The position numbers were made by a program, and so were the translations under genes. Below, piece by piece: positions 21,421-32,867 of a stretch of 64,000 bases of DNA. How positions within the stretch are numbered: the stretch's first letter is position 1; every line of letters starts with the position of its first letter. Source of the stretch: Zeugodacus cucurbitae (taxonomy: Eukaryota > Arthropoda > Insecta > Diptera > Tephritidae). The DNA is taken from assembly GCF_028554725.1 (NCBI RefSeq), contig NC_071667.1, positions 15,731,501-15,795,500 on the forward strand, in the 5' to 3' direction. The notes beneath the pieces are model-generated. The model saw only the letters and a list, made by a program, of their open reading frames with translations, had not been told where the DNA came from and did not search any database.

Positions 21421-23830
21421 GTTAACCTAAGTCTGGCGAATGCTGGATATTGAAGGAGGAAGTGCTTGGACGATTCCTCTGACCAGATCTCCAATGATCG
21501 CGGAGAGATGAGCCTTACTGAGCGACAGTAGCTGCAAAAACCGTTTTCGATTCACTGTGGGCCAAAAGGACCTAGCTACTGTGCAGGTGCTGGTTGTTCT
21601 CCACCACTTGGCGAGCTCATTCAAAAACAGTGTGTCCAGCGCTCTGGCGCAAGTGGACCACGGACTGCCCACACGTTTCCATTCCGGTGCCAATATTGAT
21701 AGGGTACCCTCTTTTGCAAGCTGATCCGCTTTGCAGTTTCCAGCGATTCCGAGGTGACCGCCACATGTCGGATTTTAAAGTAGTTCGAAGCTACTGATAA
21801 CGATGTTAGGCACTCCCTTACTAGCTTAGAGCGTAGGTACTCTCATCGAATCCAAGGACAGTATTGCCGCTCTGCTATCGGAGTGAATACACACCTCTCT
21901 GAGGGATGCCGCACTTCTAAGTAGTATATTTCCGGCTATTTTGATGGCAGCTACCTCTGCCTGAAAGACGCTGCAATGGTCTGGCAGCCGAAAACTGGAG
22001 TTAATTGAGAGCTTCCGACAGAAAACTTCCCCCCACCTTCCCCTGAGCTTTGAGCCATTCGTGAAGAGACTCACTGCGCCTCTTCTCCATCCTCCCACAT
22101 AGCTCTTGAGGGTATGTGTGCAGTGAAGAAACCACTAGGATCCGGTTCGCGGTGCGGCGATCTAGAGCAGGGATGCATACTAAGTGCCGGAGAATGCCCG
22201 TGTTTCGGACCCTTCATGTACCCAGCCTCTCTGAGTCTAATGGCGACCTTTGTCGCAATGTACCGACCTGCCACATCCACAGGTGTAATATTGAAAATGG
22301 CATTTAGAGCCATGGTTGGTGTTGTTCTTAGGGCTCCGCAGATTCCAATAAGTTCTCTGGACACGCTCGAGCTGCTTAGCGAGTGTTTAAGTGACCAGCG
22401 GGTTACTGTGTTTAAGTGACCTTGAGTCATCTCCTACACAGTGATTAGAAATATTCCCTTGACCAGCAGAGCTACGTCATCCGCATAAGCTATCACTCGA
22501 CAACTTTGTTGTTCGAGCTCTTCCAGTAGTGCATTCACCACCAAGATCCAGAGTAAAGGAGAGAGCACCCCACCTTGAGGGGTCCCCCTGTTTAACTTTC
22601 GACGTGCACTTCCACTTACCCTTTCCGCAAAGACAGTTCTGTCGCAAAGAAGGCAAAAATTCATCGAGTGCATTAATGACAGCTTCTTACATTATTGAAG
22701 GCCCCCTCTATGTAGAGGAAGGTACCTATCGCGTAGTCCTTATTGATAAGAGCCTCCTCCAGCCAAGACACTGCAGAGTGTAAGGTGGTGTCTACCGACC
22801 GGCCCTTGCAGTAAGCGTGTGCGCCGTAAGCAGCTTATTTCTGGGGATTCTTCCTCTTATATGCAGGTCCATGAGCATCTCCAGCGCAGAAACGAGAAAA
22901 GGCTGATGGGCCTGAAATCTTTAGCCTTTTTGGGATGAAACGACACTCTAACCTGCTTCCAAGCCACCGGAATGTGGCCCAACCTAACACAGTTCGCGTA
23001 GATAGGGACCAACCAACTACAGGACACCTTTGCCACTCGTTGTAGCTATGCAGTTATAATGCCGTCCGGTCCTGGACACTTGAACGGTTTAAAATAGTTC
23101 AAAGCCCAGGTTACGTGGCGTTCATCCAGAATGTCAAGGAAGGCGATACCGCTCTCCTGAAGCTCCCCGATAGACGCTCCTTCCGTTGAAAGCTTTCTTG
23201 GGAAATGAGCGTCCAAAAGTAGCTCCAATGACTCTTCACTACTCGAAGTCCAGTCACCAGCTTCATCTTTCATACATGTAGCCTACTGGAGTTGGACTTT
23301 TAGCGAGAATGCGTCTAAATCGTGAGGATTCCTGGCAACCTTCCACGCTTTCGCAGTCGGAAATCTAAGAAGACCGTTTGGCTCTCCTAATCTCAGATTT
23401 ATAAATAGATGGCAAGTCCTGCCTTGTGCAGAGCTCAGTCGTCACTTAGACCACATTTTCGTGCCTTGTTGAAAAACCTTCAACTTGAAGATCTAAACTC
23501 CGAAAGGTCCTGTTGTCCATCAGAGAGGTTTCTCTCTGCCCTTCCGAGTTCTCAAAGGACAGGAGCTATCGGTGTTCCTAAGGTTTCTATATGGTTTACA
23601 AGCTGGACGTGCTCTGTCCAAGATAAAACTAATATATCTATGATCCGAGAAGGATCCAAAGGTAAGGTCAAAGACTTCCGCCCTGACAGCAGTCACAAAA
23701 GTAGGAGAGTTTCCACTATTGCAAATGAATAAGTCCTTTCTACTAATAAAGTCAAATAGTGACTCACCTCTCACGTTGAAGCAATGAAGTGTGAGCTCTT
23801 AACAAACGAAAATCGCCAAGCTCATTAAAA
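21421..23830 (-). pseudogene. Non-LTR retrotransposon with RNase H (I/LOA/R1 group), decayed
   Basis: Read on the minus strand the order is an endonuclease end (23520-23774, LTFGSFSDHRYISF), a linker into RT (23046-23273, FKPFKCPGPDGIITA), RT core (22434-22673, RGTPQGGVLSPLLW and AYADDVALLV), RNase H (21826-22098, LFTNGSKLRGRWG, AEVAAIKIA and IHSDSRAAI), then a C-terminal part to about 21427. Frames change repeatedly and stops interrupt them, so it is inactive. The RNase H after RT places it in a clade that keeps this domain; the exact clade is uncertain. It is 5' truncated, with no gag seen. Confidence 0.85.
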
Positions 23831-24048
23831 CCGACTAACCTCAGCGGCAGCTAAGGAGAAAATAAGCTATGAATAGAGCTGAAATTTTTATCGTACCTTA
23901 GGCGCATGTACATATGTAAAAATAGTAAAAAATATTGACAATTTGAGTCTCCCAACATATGAAATTTAAAATTTAATAATTTCTATTATTTTTTGAACAT
24001 ACCATATAGACCTTTTGATTATAAGCAATTGCTAGATGGAATTATATC
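23831..24048. other. Short AT-rich spacer between two non-LTR remnants
   Basis: No feature seen. Confidence 0.4.
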
Positions 24049-24942
24049 TTTTTTTTTTGTCAATATTTCCTTATTTATTGAATCTGCTTGTTTTTAAGCC
24101 TAACAATAAGTTATAAAATCTTAAATCTATTTAAAAACTAGACCAGCTCAAACGAGTGATTGAGCTGTATTGTTGAAACGTTGCTCTTTAGTACACAGGC
24201 ATATCCCTTCTTTTGAGGCGTGTTTGATCGCAGGAATGTACTAAAGCATTAGCCAATGGGTTTGGGTGATCACGGAGTTTAGATATATATTTCAATCTGC
24301 TGTCCTCTACTGCTTTCTTTACCATAGGGATACCAAGATTTTTATGGATATTTTCATTGCGAATGTACCATGGTGAGCACGTGATTGTTCTAAGCATTTT
24401 CGATTGGAACCTTTGTATTATATCAATATTAGTTGCACAGGTCGTACCCATACAATTCCATACATCCAAATCGGCTTTATGACCGCATTGTATAAAAGTA
24501 CTTTGTTGTCTAGGCTAAGTTTAGAGTTTTTATTTAAAAGCCAATTTAAATTTGCAGCTCTTGTCTTCATGCACGTTATTTTACTAGATATATGTTTTCT
24601 CCACATAAGCCTTCTATCTAGGTGAATACCAAGATAGGTAACTTCATTCGCTTGAGGCACTAGAATATTGTTCATTTTTACTGCCGGGCACATTTTTGGT
24701 CTTAGGGAAAATGTAACATGCTTGCACTTTTGTTCATTTACATTTATACGCCAGTTTGCTAGCCATTCTTCGACAGAACTTAAGTGTTTCGCTAATATAC
24801 TTGATGCTATAATGGGGCATTTGTTACGACTCACTAAAGCTGTGTCATCCGCAAAAGTTGATCAGCTGAGCAAAAAAGATCAGCTGTATATATAATGTAT
24901 AGAGTTGGGCCTAAAACACTGCCCTGTGGTACTCCAGCCAGA
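24049..24942 (-). pseudogene. Jockey-like non-LTR retrotransposon, 5'-truncated
   Basis: On the minus strand it starts with a piece of RT domain 4-5 (AGVPQGSVLGPTLY type, near 24905-24940). It continues in 24418-24834 (RINVNEQKCKHVTF, VTYLGIHLDRRLMWRKHI, then LLYNAVIKPIWMYG), shifts frame near 24420-24470, and ends in 24188-24469 (IQRFQSKMLRTITCSPWYIR, LGIPMVKKAVED). A T-run at 24049-24058 on the + strand is the poly(A) tail of the insert. The order and the GVPQGS, YLG and poly(A) features fit the Jockey clade. Confidence 0.85.
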
Positions 24943-24944
24943 AT

Positions 24945-25216
24945 TATATCGTCCCCTCAATATAACAATAGCGTATGTGCTCATACGCCATTATTTTTTT
25001 ATTTTTTTTAGAATCTCAAATATTGATTCTATGTCTGGTCAAAAATTTCGTCAAATTCTACTTCCACAAAGTGGGTCAAAATGTCATTGGAAAAAATGGT
25101 GTATAATTTCATGTTCAAAAATTTAATAGACATCTGATTTGACAAAAACTTTAAACAAGATTTTCTCAAAACCCAAAAAAAATTATACGCTATTGTTATA
25201 TTGAGGGGACGATATA
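24945..25216. mobile_element. 272-bp MITE with perfect 32-bp inverted repeats
   Basis: The left repeat 24945-24976 (begins TATATCGTCCCCTCAATATA) is matched exactly in inverse at 25185-25216. There is no coding capacity. It lies immediately next to the truncated end of the Jockey-like fragment. Confidence 0.85.
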
Positions 25217-27090
25217 TACCAATAAATTGATTTCAGAACATTAAATTTTTTATATTAAATTTCCGCTCTCCGAAAGTTAACTATTTCGCAATTGTAGAGG
25301 AATGGCTTGTGATATTCTGTCTGGTAAACATGTCTCCAAATCGCCACAATTAGCGCACACACTGATTGTAAATTATTAACTTCAATAATTTATTAACATT
25401 GAACACAACGCGTTCATAAACGAGTCTCATTGAGTCCAATACATTATAATTGCCACAACGACGCGAAATGACGAACTTCGAAATATAATAATAATTATTA
25501 ATACTGAACTGTAAACGAATTTGTCCTTGCTTACTTCATTATTAATTGAGTGTTTTTTGTTTGACAAATACAATACTTTCGAGACTCAACAACTTGATAA
25601 CAAAATACCAGAATTAATTCTAATAAGAATTTGTCATAACGGTTTAAAGGCACTGCTACCGTTTTTATTCAGCAAATCGTTTTTTTCAACGCTAACTTTT
25701 TTTTGTACATACATATATACGATAAACACGATACGATAAATATTGTTGCATTGAAGCTACGACTTATATTTCAAGAGCCAAATAAGCTTCTACAAACTTA
25801 TTAAAGTACTCATAAATAGTATATTAATCCATGGAATTTTTATAGCCTGGATATCAAGCGACACTTATACATTGAAGAATTTCATTGGCAACAGATGTAG
25901 ACATAATTAAACCAATGTTTTTCCCTTGCATTTTTAATGGAATGTTTGAATTAACAAAATGAATTTGTTAAACGATGACGTGGTGGTGGCATATGAGCAA
26001 CTTTCTAATTTAAGTTGAGCTAACTAAAATTGATTGCTCGCATCATTGAAGATGTATACCTATGTATATGCAGGCGCAAACAAACTTTTACAGAGTAAAC
26101 ATAATCTTGAGGCATATTATTATTCAATTTAATTTATTTTATTATGGATAATATATTTTTGTTTATTCTACACTATAGTTTTCAATCTACGCTCCTATTA
26201 AGTCAATGTATGACAATAGGCCAATCAATAAGCCATAGCGCATATAATGCAGCTTTAGTTTAAAGAACAATAGTAAGTAAGACGAAACCAAGCCAGACAA
26301 ATAAGTTGGCAGGTCGACCTATGATGCTTGTTTATGTTTTCCTTTATGTTAATGCTTACTTTTCCTTAACTTCATACTTATCTTCATCTTTATAGATCTC
26401 TAACTCTAAATCTATCGGTATCTAAAGCTATGCCTGTCTCTAACCTTCTCTCGCTCTTTCTCTACCTCTACGCCAATTTTCATCTCTATCAATTTACAAA
26501 CTTCTTTATATTTATCTAAAGTTAAGTTTAAGTGTTACTCTTATAAAATATCATGGGTATTTTATCGAAGTATTGACATACGCCCAAAATTTATGTACTC
26601 GATGTTTTGAAATTTAAAAATTATTACGCTTGTCTGTATATTGTAAAAAAATTATATAAATATATGAATATATCTCCGTAATTTCTTGCTCATTTTCGTA
26701 GTTATTGTGTAAAACTCATAAAACTTTTTCAATTCCACTCTAAATTTTTTTCCTCTTTGTCTCATGCGCGCACGCAACAGCGCTTACATAACAGATAGAC
26801 ACAAGTTTCCGAACAAGCAACACGCACACTTAAAAAGTTTACAATAAAAATTCAATTATACGCCATTTCAACGTAAAAATGACATAGACAGTTTCGTACT
26901 TATATGCTTTTATATATATATTTCAATTAGGGTGGTCCTACATGTGTAAATGCATAAAACTCGTATTCTAAATTTCAGCGCAGAGACAATAGTTATCACA
27001 TAATGTATGTACAATTGAGAATATACCAATTTTGGGAAACAAGTTTATTTATTAGATATAGCTTGACCTTGGCCTCCTAGCTCCGTAGCT
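25217..27090. other. AT-rich spacer
   Basis: Nothing coding or repetitive recognised beyond short AT and pyrimidine runs (for example CTCTA-type runs near 26390-26480). Confidence 0.4.
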
Positions 27091-27092
27091 AA

Positions 27093-27506
27093 TAACATTT
27101 TCACACAGGAGCAAATTAATCAATTAACCTGCCTTTGCTCGATTAAAACGCTGATTTAGATCGATTTACGACATACAAAATAAAAACCTACTTTTTCTAC
27201 ATTTAATTTTATTTGAATTTTAATCGGCTTGAAAATGAAAGGCAACTCAGTGACAAAGACCGTATTTGTAATTATATATGCGTTCTTTGTCTGCGAGTTG
27301 TTGTTCATGACGGTAGATGTCGCTGCTGGATATAAACAAAAAATAGGAATCAGCTGATGAAACTTACCAAAAAAAGTTAAAGTTTTCTTACCTTAAGAAA
27401 AGAAAAAACCAAAATGGGTAATAGCTGATCAATTATCGAGCTGATCAGTGTGAAGCGCAGTGTTTTAATTGATCAATTAATTTGGCTGTATGAAAAGGCT
27501 TCGGTT
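27093..27506. mobile_element. MITE related to the one at 54137
   Basis: Left side TTTTCACACAGGAGCAAATT then ATCAATTAA; right side, inverted, TTTTCATACAGCCAAATTAA then TTGATCAATTAA. The interior shares TGATCAATTATCGAGCTGAT-type sequence with the 54-kb copy (TGATCCGTTACCGAG). Ends are approximate; the repeats are less perfect than in the other copy. Confidence 0.55.
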
Positions 27507-27939
27507 ATGGGTGTGTGAAAAATAATTATTATTTATATTTTTCCCCTATTTTTGAGTTCTGAAATTAATTTTTAAGTATTTCTATTTAAGAAAAATTCAA
27601 AATACGAATTCAAACAATCCATGGGTTCAAAATATGAAATGTGGCACATTTTTCTCATATTGCTTTTTTGAGCACTTGTTGGGTGATTAGCCACTCTGTT
27701 GGTACTTCGGTCGCATGGTAATGAAATTAGCACAAAACTTTTTCCATTACAGTAGTGAACACAATTAGAATATTCATAGCTACATACATACAAACTCATT
27801 ACGAAGAAGCCAAGAATTGAATGCAAATAAAAGCACCTTCTTAAGATTTGAAATGAAATGAAGAAAGAAAGTTAAAAGCCTTATTTTCAATATACTAGGT
27901 ATGAATTTAGTTAAAGATAATATTGAGAATATATATATG

Positions 27940-28570
27940 TATATAAAGTTTTTTCGCTTTAAGCGATTATAGCCGAATCCACCAGAGCGCGCCACTCATT
28001 CCTCCTTTTTGCTTTTTGGCGTCAACTGGAAACAGCAAGTGAAGTCAGGTCACTTTCCACTTGGTCCTTCCAGCGGAGTGGAGGTCGTCCTCAGAGCTGG
28101 AGTGTTTTCATCCATTCATACAACATGACCTAGCCAGCGTAGCCGCTGTCTTTTTATTCGCTGAACTATGTCAATGTCGTCGTAAACATTGTATTCTCCG
28201 TTGAGTCATCTCATCGGATGTTGTCATCGTCCACGCTTCAGCGCCATACATCAGGACGGGAATAATGAGCGATTTGTAGAGTTTGATTTTGGTTCGTCGA
28301 GAGAGGAGTTTACTTTTCAGTTGCCTACTCAGTCCAAAGTAGCACCTGTTGGCAAGAGTGATTCAGCGTTGGATTTCGAGGCTGACATTGTTGGTGTTGT
28401 TAACGCTTTTACATAGCCGTATTAGTTTTGCAGGGATACCAAATTCAAACATCGCAGCATAGATGTAACTTTTTTTCGTGTTGTCGAGAGCAACTTTAAA
28501 ATCGATGAAAAGGTGGTGAGTATCGATTCTTCTCTCTCGGGTATTTTCCAAGATTTGGCGCATGGTGGAT
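27940..28570 (-). pseudogene. Non-LTR retrotransposon fragment, family N
   Basis: On the minus strand an RT start (28363-28563, HHLFIDFKVALDNTKKSYIY, then FGIPAKLIRLCK) runs straight into a distal part (NNTNNVSLEIQR). The remainder towards 27960 corresponds to the RT C-terminal region and 3' end. The 3' side borders a TATA/TATG microsatellite, as in the copy at 61.8-62.7 kb. It is internally deleted and inactive. Confidence 0.7.
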
Positions 28571-30284
28571 TTTCCAAATCTATAGCTACTGTGGCTATGA
28601 GAAGCTAATTTATAGACTTTCCAGCATTTATTTTCATTAGTTGCAGGTGATCTTACTTCATAAAGAAATTAATATTATTCCCTGAATAATCCTAAAAAGC
28701 AAACCATTTCGAATGATCGAATAAGTGATATTCTATTGTATTTAAATTTAATCAAATAACGGAAATATCAACGCCAACAGAGGCTTTAGTTGATAATATC
28801 CGAGTCAGTAATCTCCAATTACAATGTATGAAAATTTCGGATTTCGGAAAAATTATTATTGCCTGAAAAAATGTCTTTAGTTTGGTAATGGCGCAGAGAA
28901 AAACTTTTTCATTAAAGAACCACCAGCTCCAACTATGCCAACATTGTTTTTAAGATGTGAGCTTACACATCAATGCGTGCGTTAGCACCGCACAAACTCA
29001 AATTAAATCCGCCCACAAAAATGAAATCAGCTGAAAGTGTTAAAAAGTTAAGCAATTTGCATTAAAATTACGCCAGCATGATAAAACAAAAAAGTCAAAT
29101 GAAAAAGTTGTTATGCCAAATCGAACCACTCGATACTATGCGTGTGTTTACAGTGAAGAGATAACGTGTAAAAGCAGAGGAGAATGATTTGCGGTCTTCG
29201 AATTTTTCCTTTACCGCAAATTTGTACTAACATTATATGCATGTGTGTGTACGCATATACGCTGGGATATGCGTCGCTTGTATGTGTGAGTAATCGTAAA
29301 TTTATATGTACCTATCAGTGAATGTGTTGTAATTTGATTGCTTTCAAATTTTTGAACTTGCAAAATATAAAAATTCACACTAAACCAAAACCGACCAACA
29401 CATACCTACAATTGTAAATATATAAACTCGCATGTGTAGCGGAAGCAGAGCTGGTAATGGCTGCGGCAATTACAAAAACAACAGATTTTTCGTACAAACA
29501 CATTTGTTTTATATACATAACTGTTTCATGTACACATACATATATACGTTTGTATGTATGTATATGTGTGTGTATGTGATATAAATTCGAAAAGCATTAG
29601 CAAACGCTGCTATTAGCATATGTGTGTATGTTTGTTGGTTTTCGTTAGTGTGGAGAGTGAAATAAAAATCCATTGAAAATAGATTTATTATGCAAATACC
29701 GAAAGCATAAGTGAATTGCAATCCGCCCTCCCGCCAAACTACTTATTCAAATGTTGATTTTTTTTCAAAGTCGCTCTGCTATTATGGCCAGTAAAAGCGG
29801 GTGGCACATATCAACACAGAATATATAGGACAGCATATATGCTTATATAAAGAGTACTGCAATAAAAGGGATTTAAGGACATACAGAGGCATTTATACAT
29901 TTACATGTATGTGTAAGTGGTATGTGTGGAGCAAAAGCTGTTAGCCTGCGTCTATATATGTGAGAGCAAATCATACCCGCGCGGGTGAAAATAAACATAA
30001 TACTATGTGGCAGTGTTTAGTTTGCAGAATCCCTTTAAATCTCAAAATCCTTTAAAATGGTAAGCATTCTTAGAGTTATATTTAAAAAGTTGTGCTTCTT
30101 AGAAAAAAACATTTTAAAATTTTTGCTAAGAGATAAAGCAATTAATGATAGAACCGAAATATAAACATTTCTAGTAAATATATAAATGAAATTGAATAAA
30201 CTGCAGTTCCAAGAAGGCCTGTCGACTGACTGCATTTTGCTTGTTTTAAAGTAAAAGGTAGATTTATAATATTTCAAGGTACAT
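28571..30284. other. AT-rich spacer with GT/AT microsatellite tracts
   Basis: Short TATG/TG runs (for example about 29540-29580 and 29620-29640). No gene recognised. Confidence 0.4.
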
Positions 30285-30964
30285 TTTTTATCGGTATTAG
30301 GGGGCATATTTGGAAGTAATTCTTTTGGGAAATTGGGCGTGTCCCTTTCTCCTACTAAGTTTTTGTACATATATCGTAAACTACTAAAGATATATGAACG
30401 AAACGCTCAGGAGTCGTTTTCTTCAGGCACTCCTTATACAGTCTAAATATGGAGGAAATCGGATTGTAACCACGCCCACCTACCATATAAAGGACATGTT
30501 GAAATATACTCAAAATGCTTTAATTCAGTAAGGAAAAACACCAGAAACCCTTAATTTCATTATAAAGATGGTACAGAAGAGCTGTACTCATACTGATATA
30601 CAAAATATTAAATGATATGTTATGAAAATGGGCCAAATCGGTTCACAACTATACCTACTTCCCTTATACAAGAACTTTGAAGTCGATCTAAACAGTTTAC
30701 TTTACAATATATAAAGAATGCACTAGTGAAAATATCGGAACAGAACTTTGCACAAATACTGCATTTAAAGTGTGGCATCTCTCTTCTACAATAGCCGAAA
30801 ACGGACCATAAGTATTCAAAGCCCCATATATCGAACATGAGGACCTTAGAGCTTCGAGTAAATTTTTTGTCGAAAATATAATAATAAAATGAGTGAAATC
30901 GGGTTATAACTTCCCCTAGCTCCCATATAACTAATATTAGGGTTATCAAACTTTCGAGAGTATA
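30285..30964 (+). repeat. Dispersed repeat family A, copy 1
   Basis: Non-coding repeat sharing blocks such as GAGGAAATCGGATTGTAACC, ACGCCCACCTACC, GAAAATGGGCCAAATCGGTT and CAAAGCCCCATATATCGAAC with copies at 57.5 and 62.8 kb. It ends in CGAGAGTATA (30955-30964), the inverse of the TATACTCTCG that starts the 62.8-kb copy. Confidence 0.7.
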
Positions 30965-30984
30965 AAATGTTCGGCTACACCCGA

Positions 30985-32655
30985 ACTTAGCCTTTCCTTA
31001 CTTGTTTCTTTATGCCTTCCTTGTACTATTTATATAAAACTGGAGGCGATCCTTTGGACATACGCCACATATGTATACTGGTAAATCATAAGATTTAAAA
31101 TACAAATTGTGTTTATATATAGTTTATTTAGAAATGGAAATAATGCTTATGCACAGTGGTTCCGCTGTAGGCCATAAATCAAAAAATCCATCTCTCGATT
31201 TTTTTTACAAAATGTAAACCGATGGCCTCTAAATTGTCCAAACTTCTTATTTTCAAACCGGGTTTTCCCAAAAATCTAACGGTACTTTCTAAAAATAGAG
31301 TTAAACGCATGAACAACTGTATTTTTCTAAAAGACACATCAGACATTTTTTTTTAAATTCGCAGCAACAACGCACTTCAAATTGTTCTGGTAATTGCTCA
31401 GGTTAACGAATCAAGATTATTTTTAATGGATTTTGAAGTTAAAGGTATATATTTTAACTTGTGAAATTAGTTAAGTTTTACGTGATTTGTATTTATTATG
31501 AAATTAGTGTTTTATATCACATATTTTTTTAACCTTTTTTCTGCGTCTTCAATGTGTTTACATAAAATTTTTGTTGTGTTCCCCCGCGATCCCCCGTTAG
31601 ATTTATTTTACATTGTCTTTACCAGAGTCTTAAGGTAATAAAAGTGTTAAGGTTAGGTGCGGAAATTTGCAGATGTAGAAGTAATCGTCAAAATAATAAT
31701 GGGCATTGAATTAACTATTTTTAAGTTCAAACTCATAATAATTGGACTAAAAAAGCTTGGAAAGAAGGATAAACCATCTTTATTTCAATCTATGTACTTT
31801 TTACTAGAGGATGCATTATAAGTTTTTGTTCTAATTATAATGACTGTAGAATGGCAGTGAAAAAATGAACTGTATTAAATTGGTTGACAATTTGCTTTTT
31901 TCCTACATGATTTGTTTATATGTTATTATTCTTACAGGTTGAATGTGGGGGTTGTATGGGGAAACTATAACGACAAATCATGTTCAGCTTGTTTATCGCT
32001 TTCTTAAATGTTTTTACAAAGCCTTACTGAAAGTTTTGACGCTCCGACCATGACCATGAGAAGTATTTTTGCGCATGATTGCCACATAATGGCAATTACA
32101 GTTGTATGGGAGCTATAGGACCTAGTTGTCAGATGGGGCCAATTTTTTTACTATATATTTAAAATAATTTTTTAGATTATTGGTGAAAACTTCAAAGCGA
32201 TATCTCAACGGGAAGTATTTATGACCGCACCTTCATACAAGCCGATCCACTGTATTATGGAAGCAACTTTTGTGCTTTTTTGTGTTACCCATACGCCATG
32301 GCGTATTATCACTTTTATAATCAAACTTTCAAAGTTTTAGAAGGTGCGAAGAGTCGAACTTGTTCTCTCTTCTAGATTCTCATTAGTAACAATTATAAGC
32401 GGAAAATTACTTAGGCTTCCAAAAAAGTATCAGATATCAGATTATCTCTAATATTTTATGAATGAAAGATCAAAGTGTCTTTAAAAAAGGATGATCTCCA
32501 AGAAAGAAACGCAAATGTTTCGACTAGTTCCCGCTAAAGCATATCTGTTATGAGTACAACACTTATAAGCGATTTTTTACTACAAGTAAAGAATAAATAT
32601 GATTTCTATAATAACCATGGATTTTGAATATATGTATATCAACTACTCATCGCTA
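30985..32655. other. AT-rich spacer, possibly with old repeat pieces
   Basis: The part at about 32040-32440 (GTATGGGAGCTATAGGACCT and neighbours) resembles degenerate dispersed repeat sequence. No coding region. Confidence 0.35.
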
Positions 32656-32661
32656 GAGTTA

Positions 32662-32720
32662 GGGTGCGTGCAGAGTGGCCGCTTGTTGCCGAGCCGAGCC
32701 GACTGACGCTTATTGCAAGA
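32662..32720. repeat. Left terminal inverted repeat of Harbinger
   Basis: Begins GGGTGCGTGCAGAGTGGCCG and continues with GAGCCGAGCCGACTGACGC. Matches 35522-35580 in inverse with one clear substitution over about 55 bases. Confidence 0.9.
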
Positions 32721-32867
32721 ACTTGTTCATGCGAGAAACAAGTTTGAGTGTGCATAGTGGATGCGAGAATCAGCGCTGATATTTTATCTATTATTTGTGT
32801 TTTATGTATGTTTGTATGCATTTGGGTTTGTTGTTCATTCGTGTTTGTGAAATTGAAGTGAAAAGAT

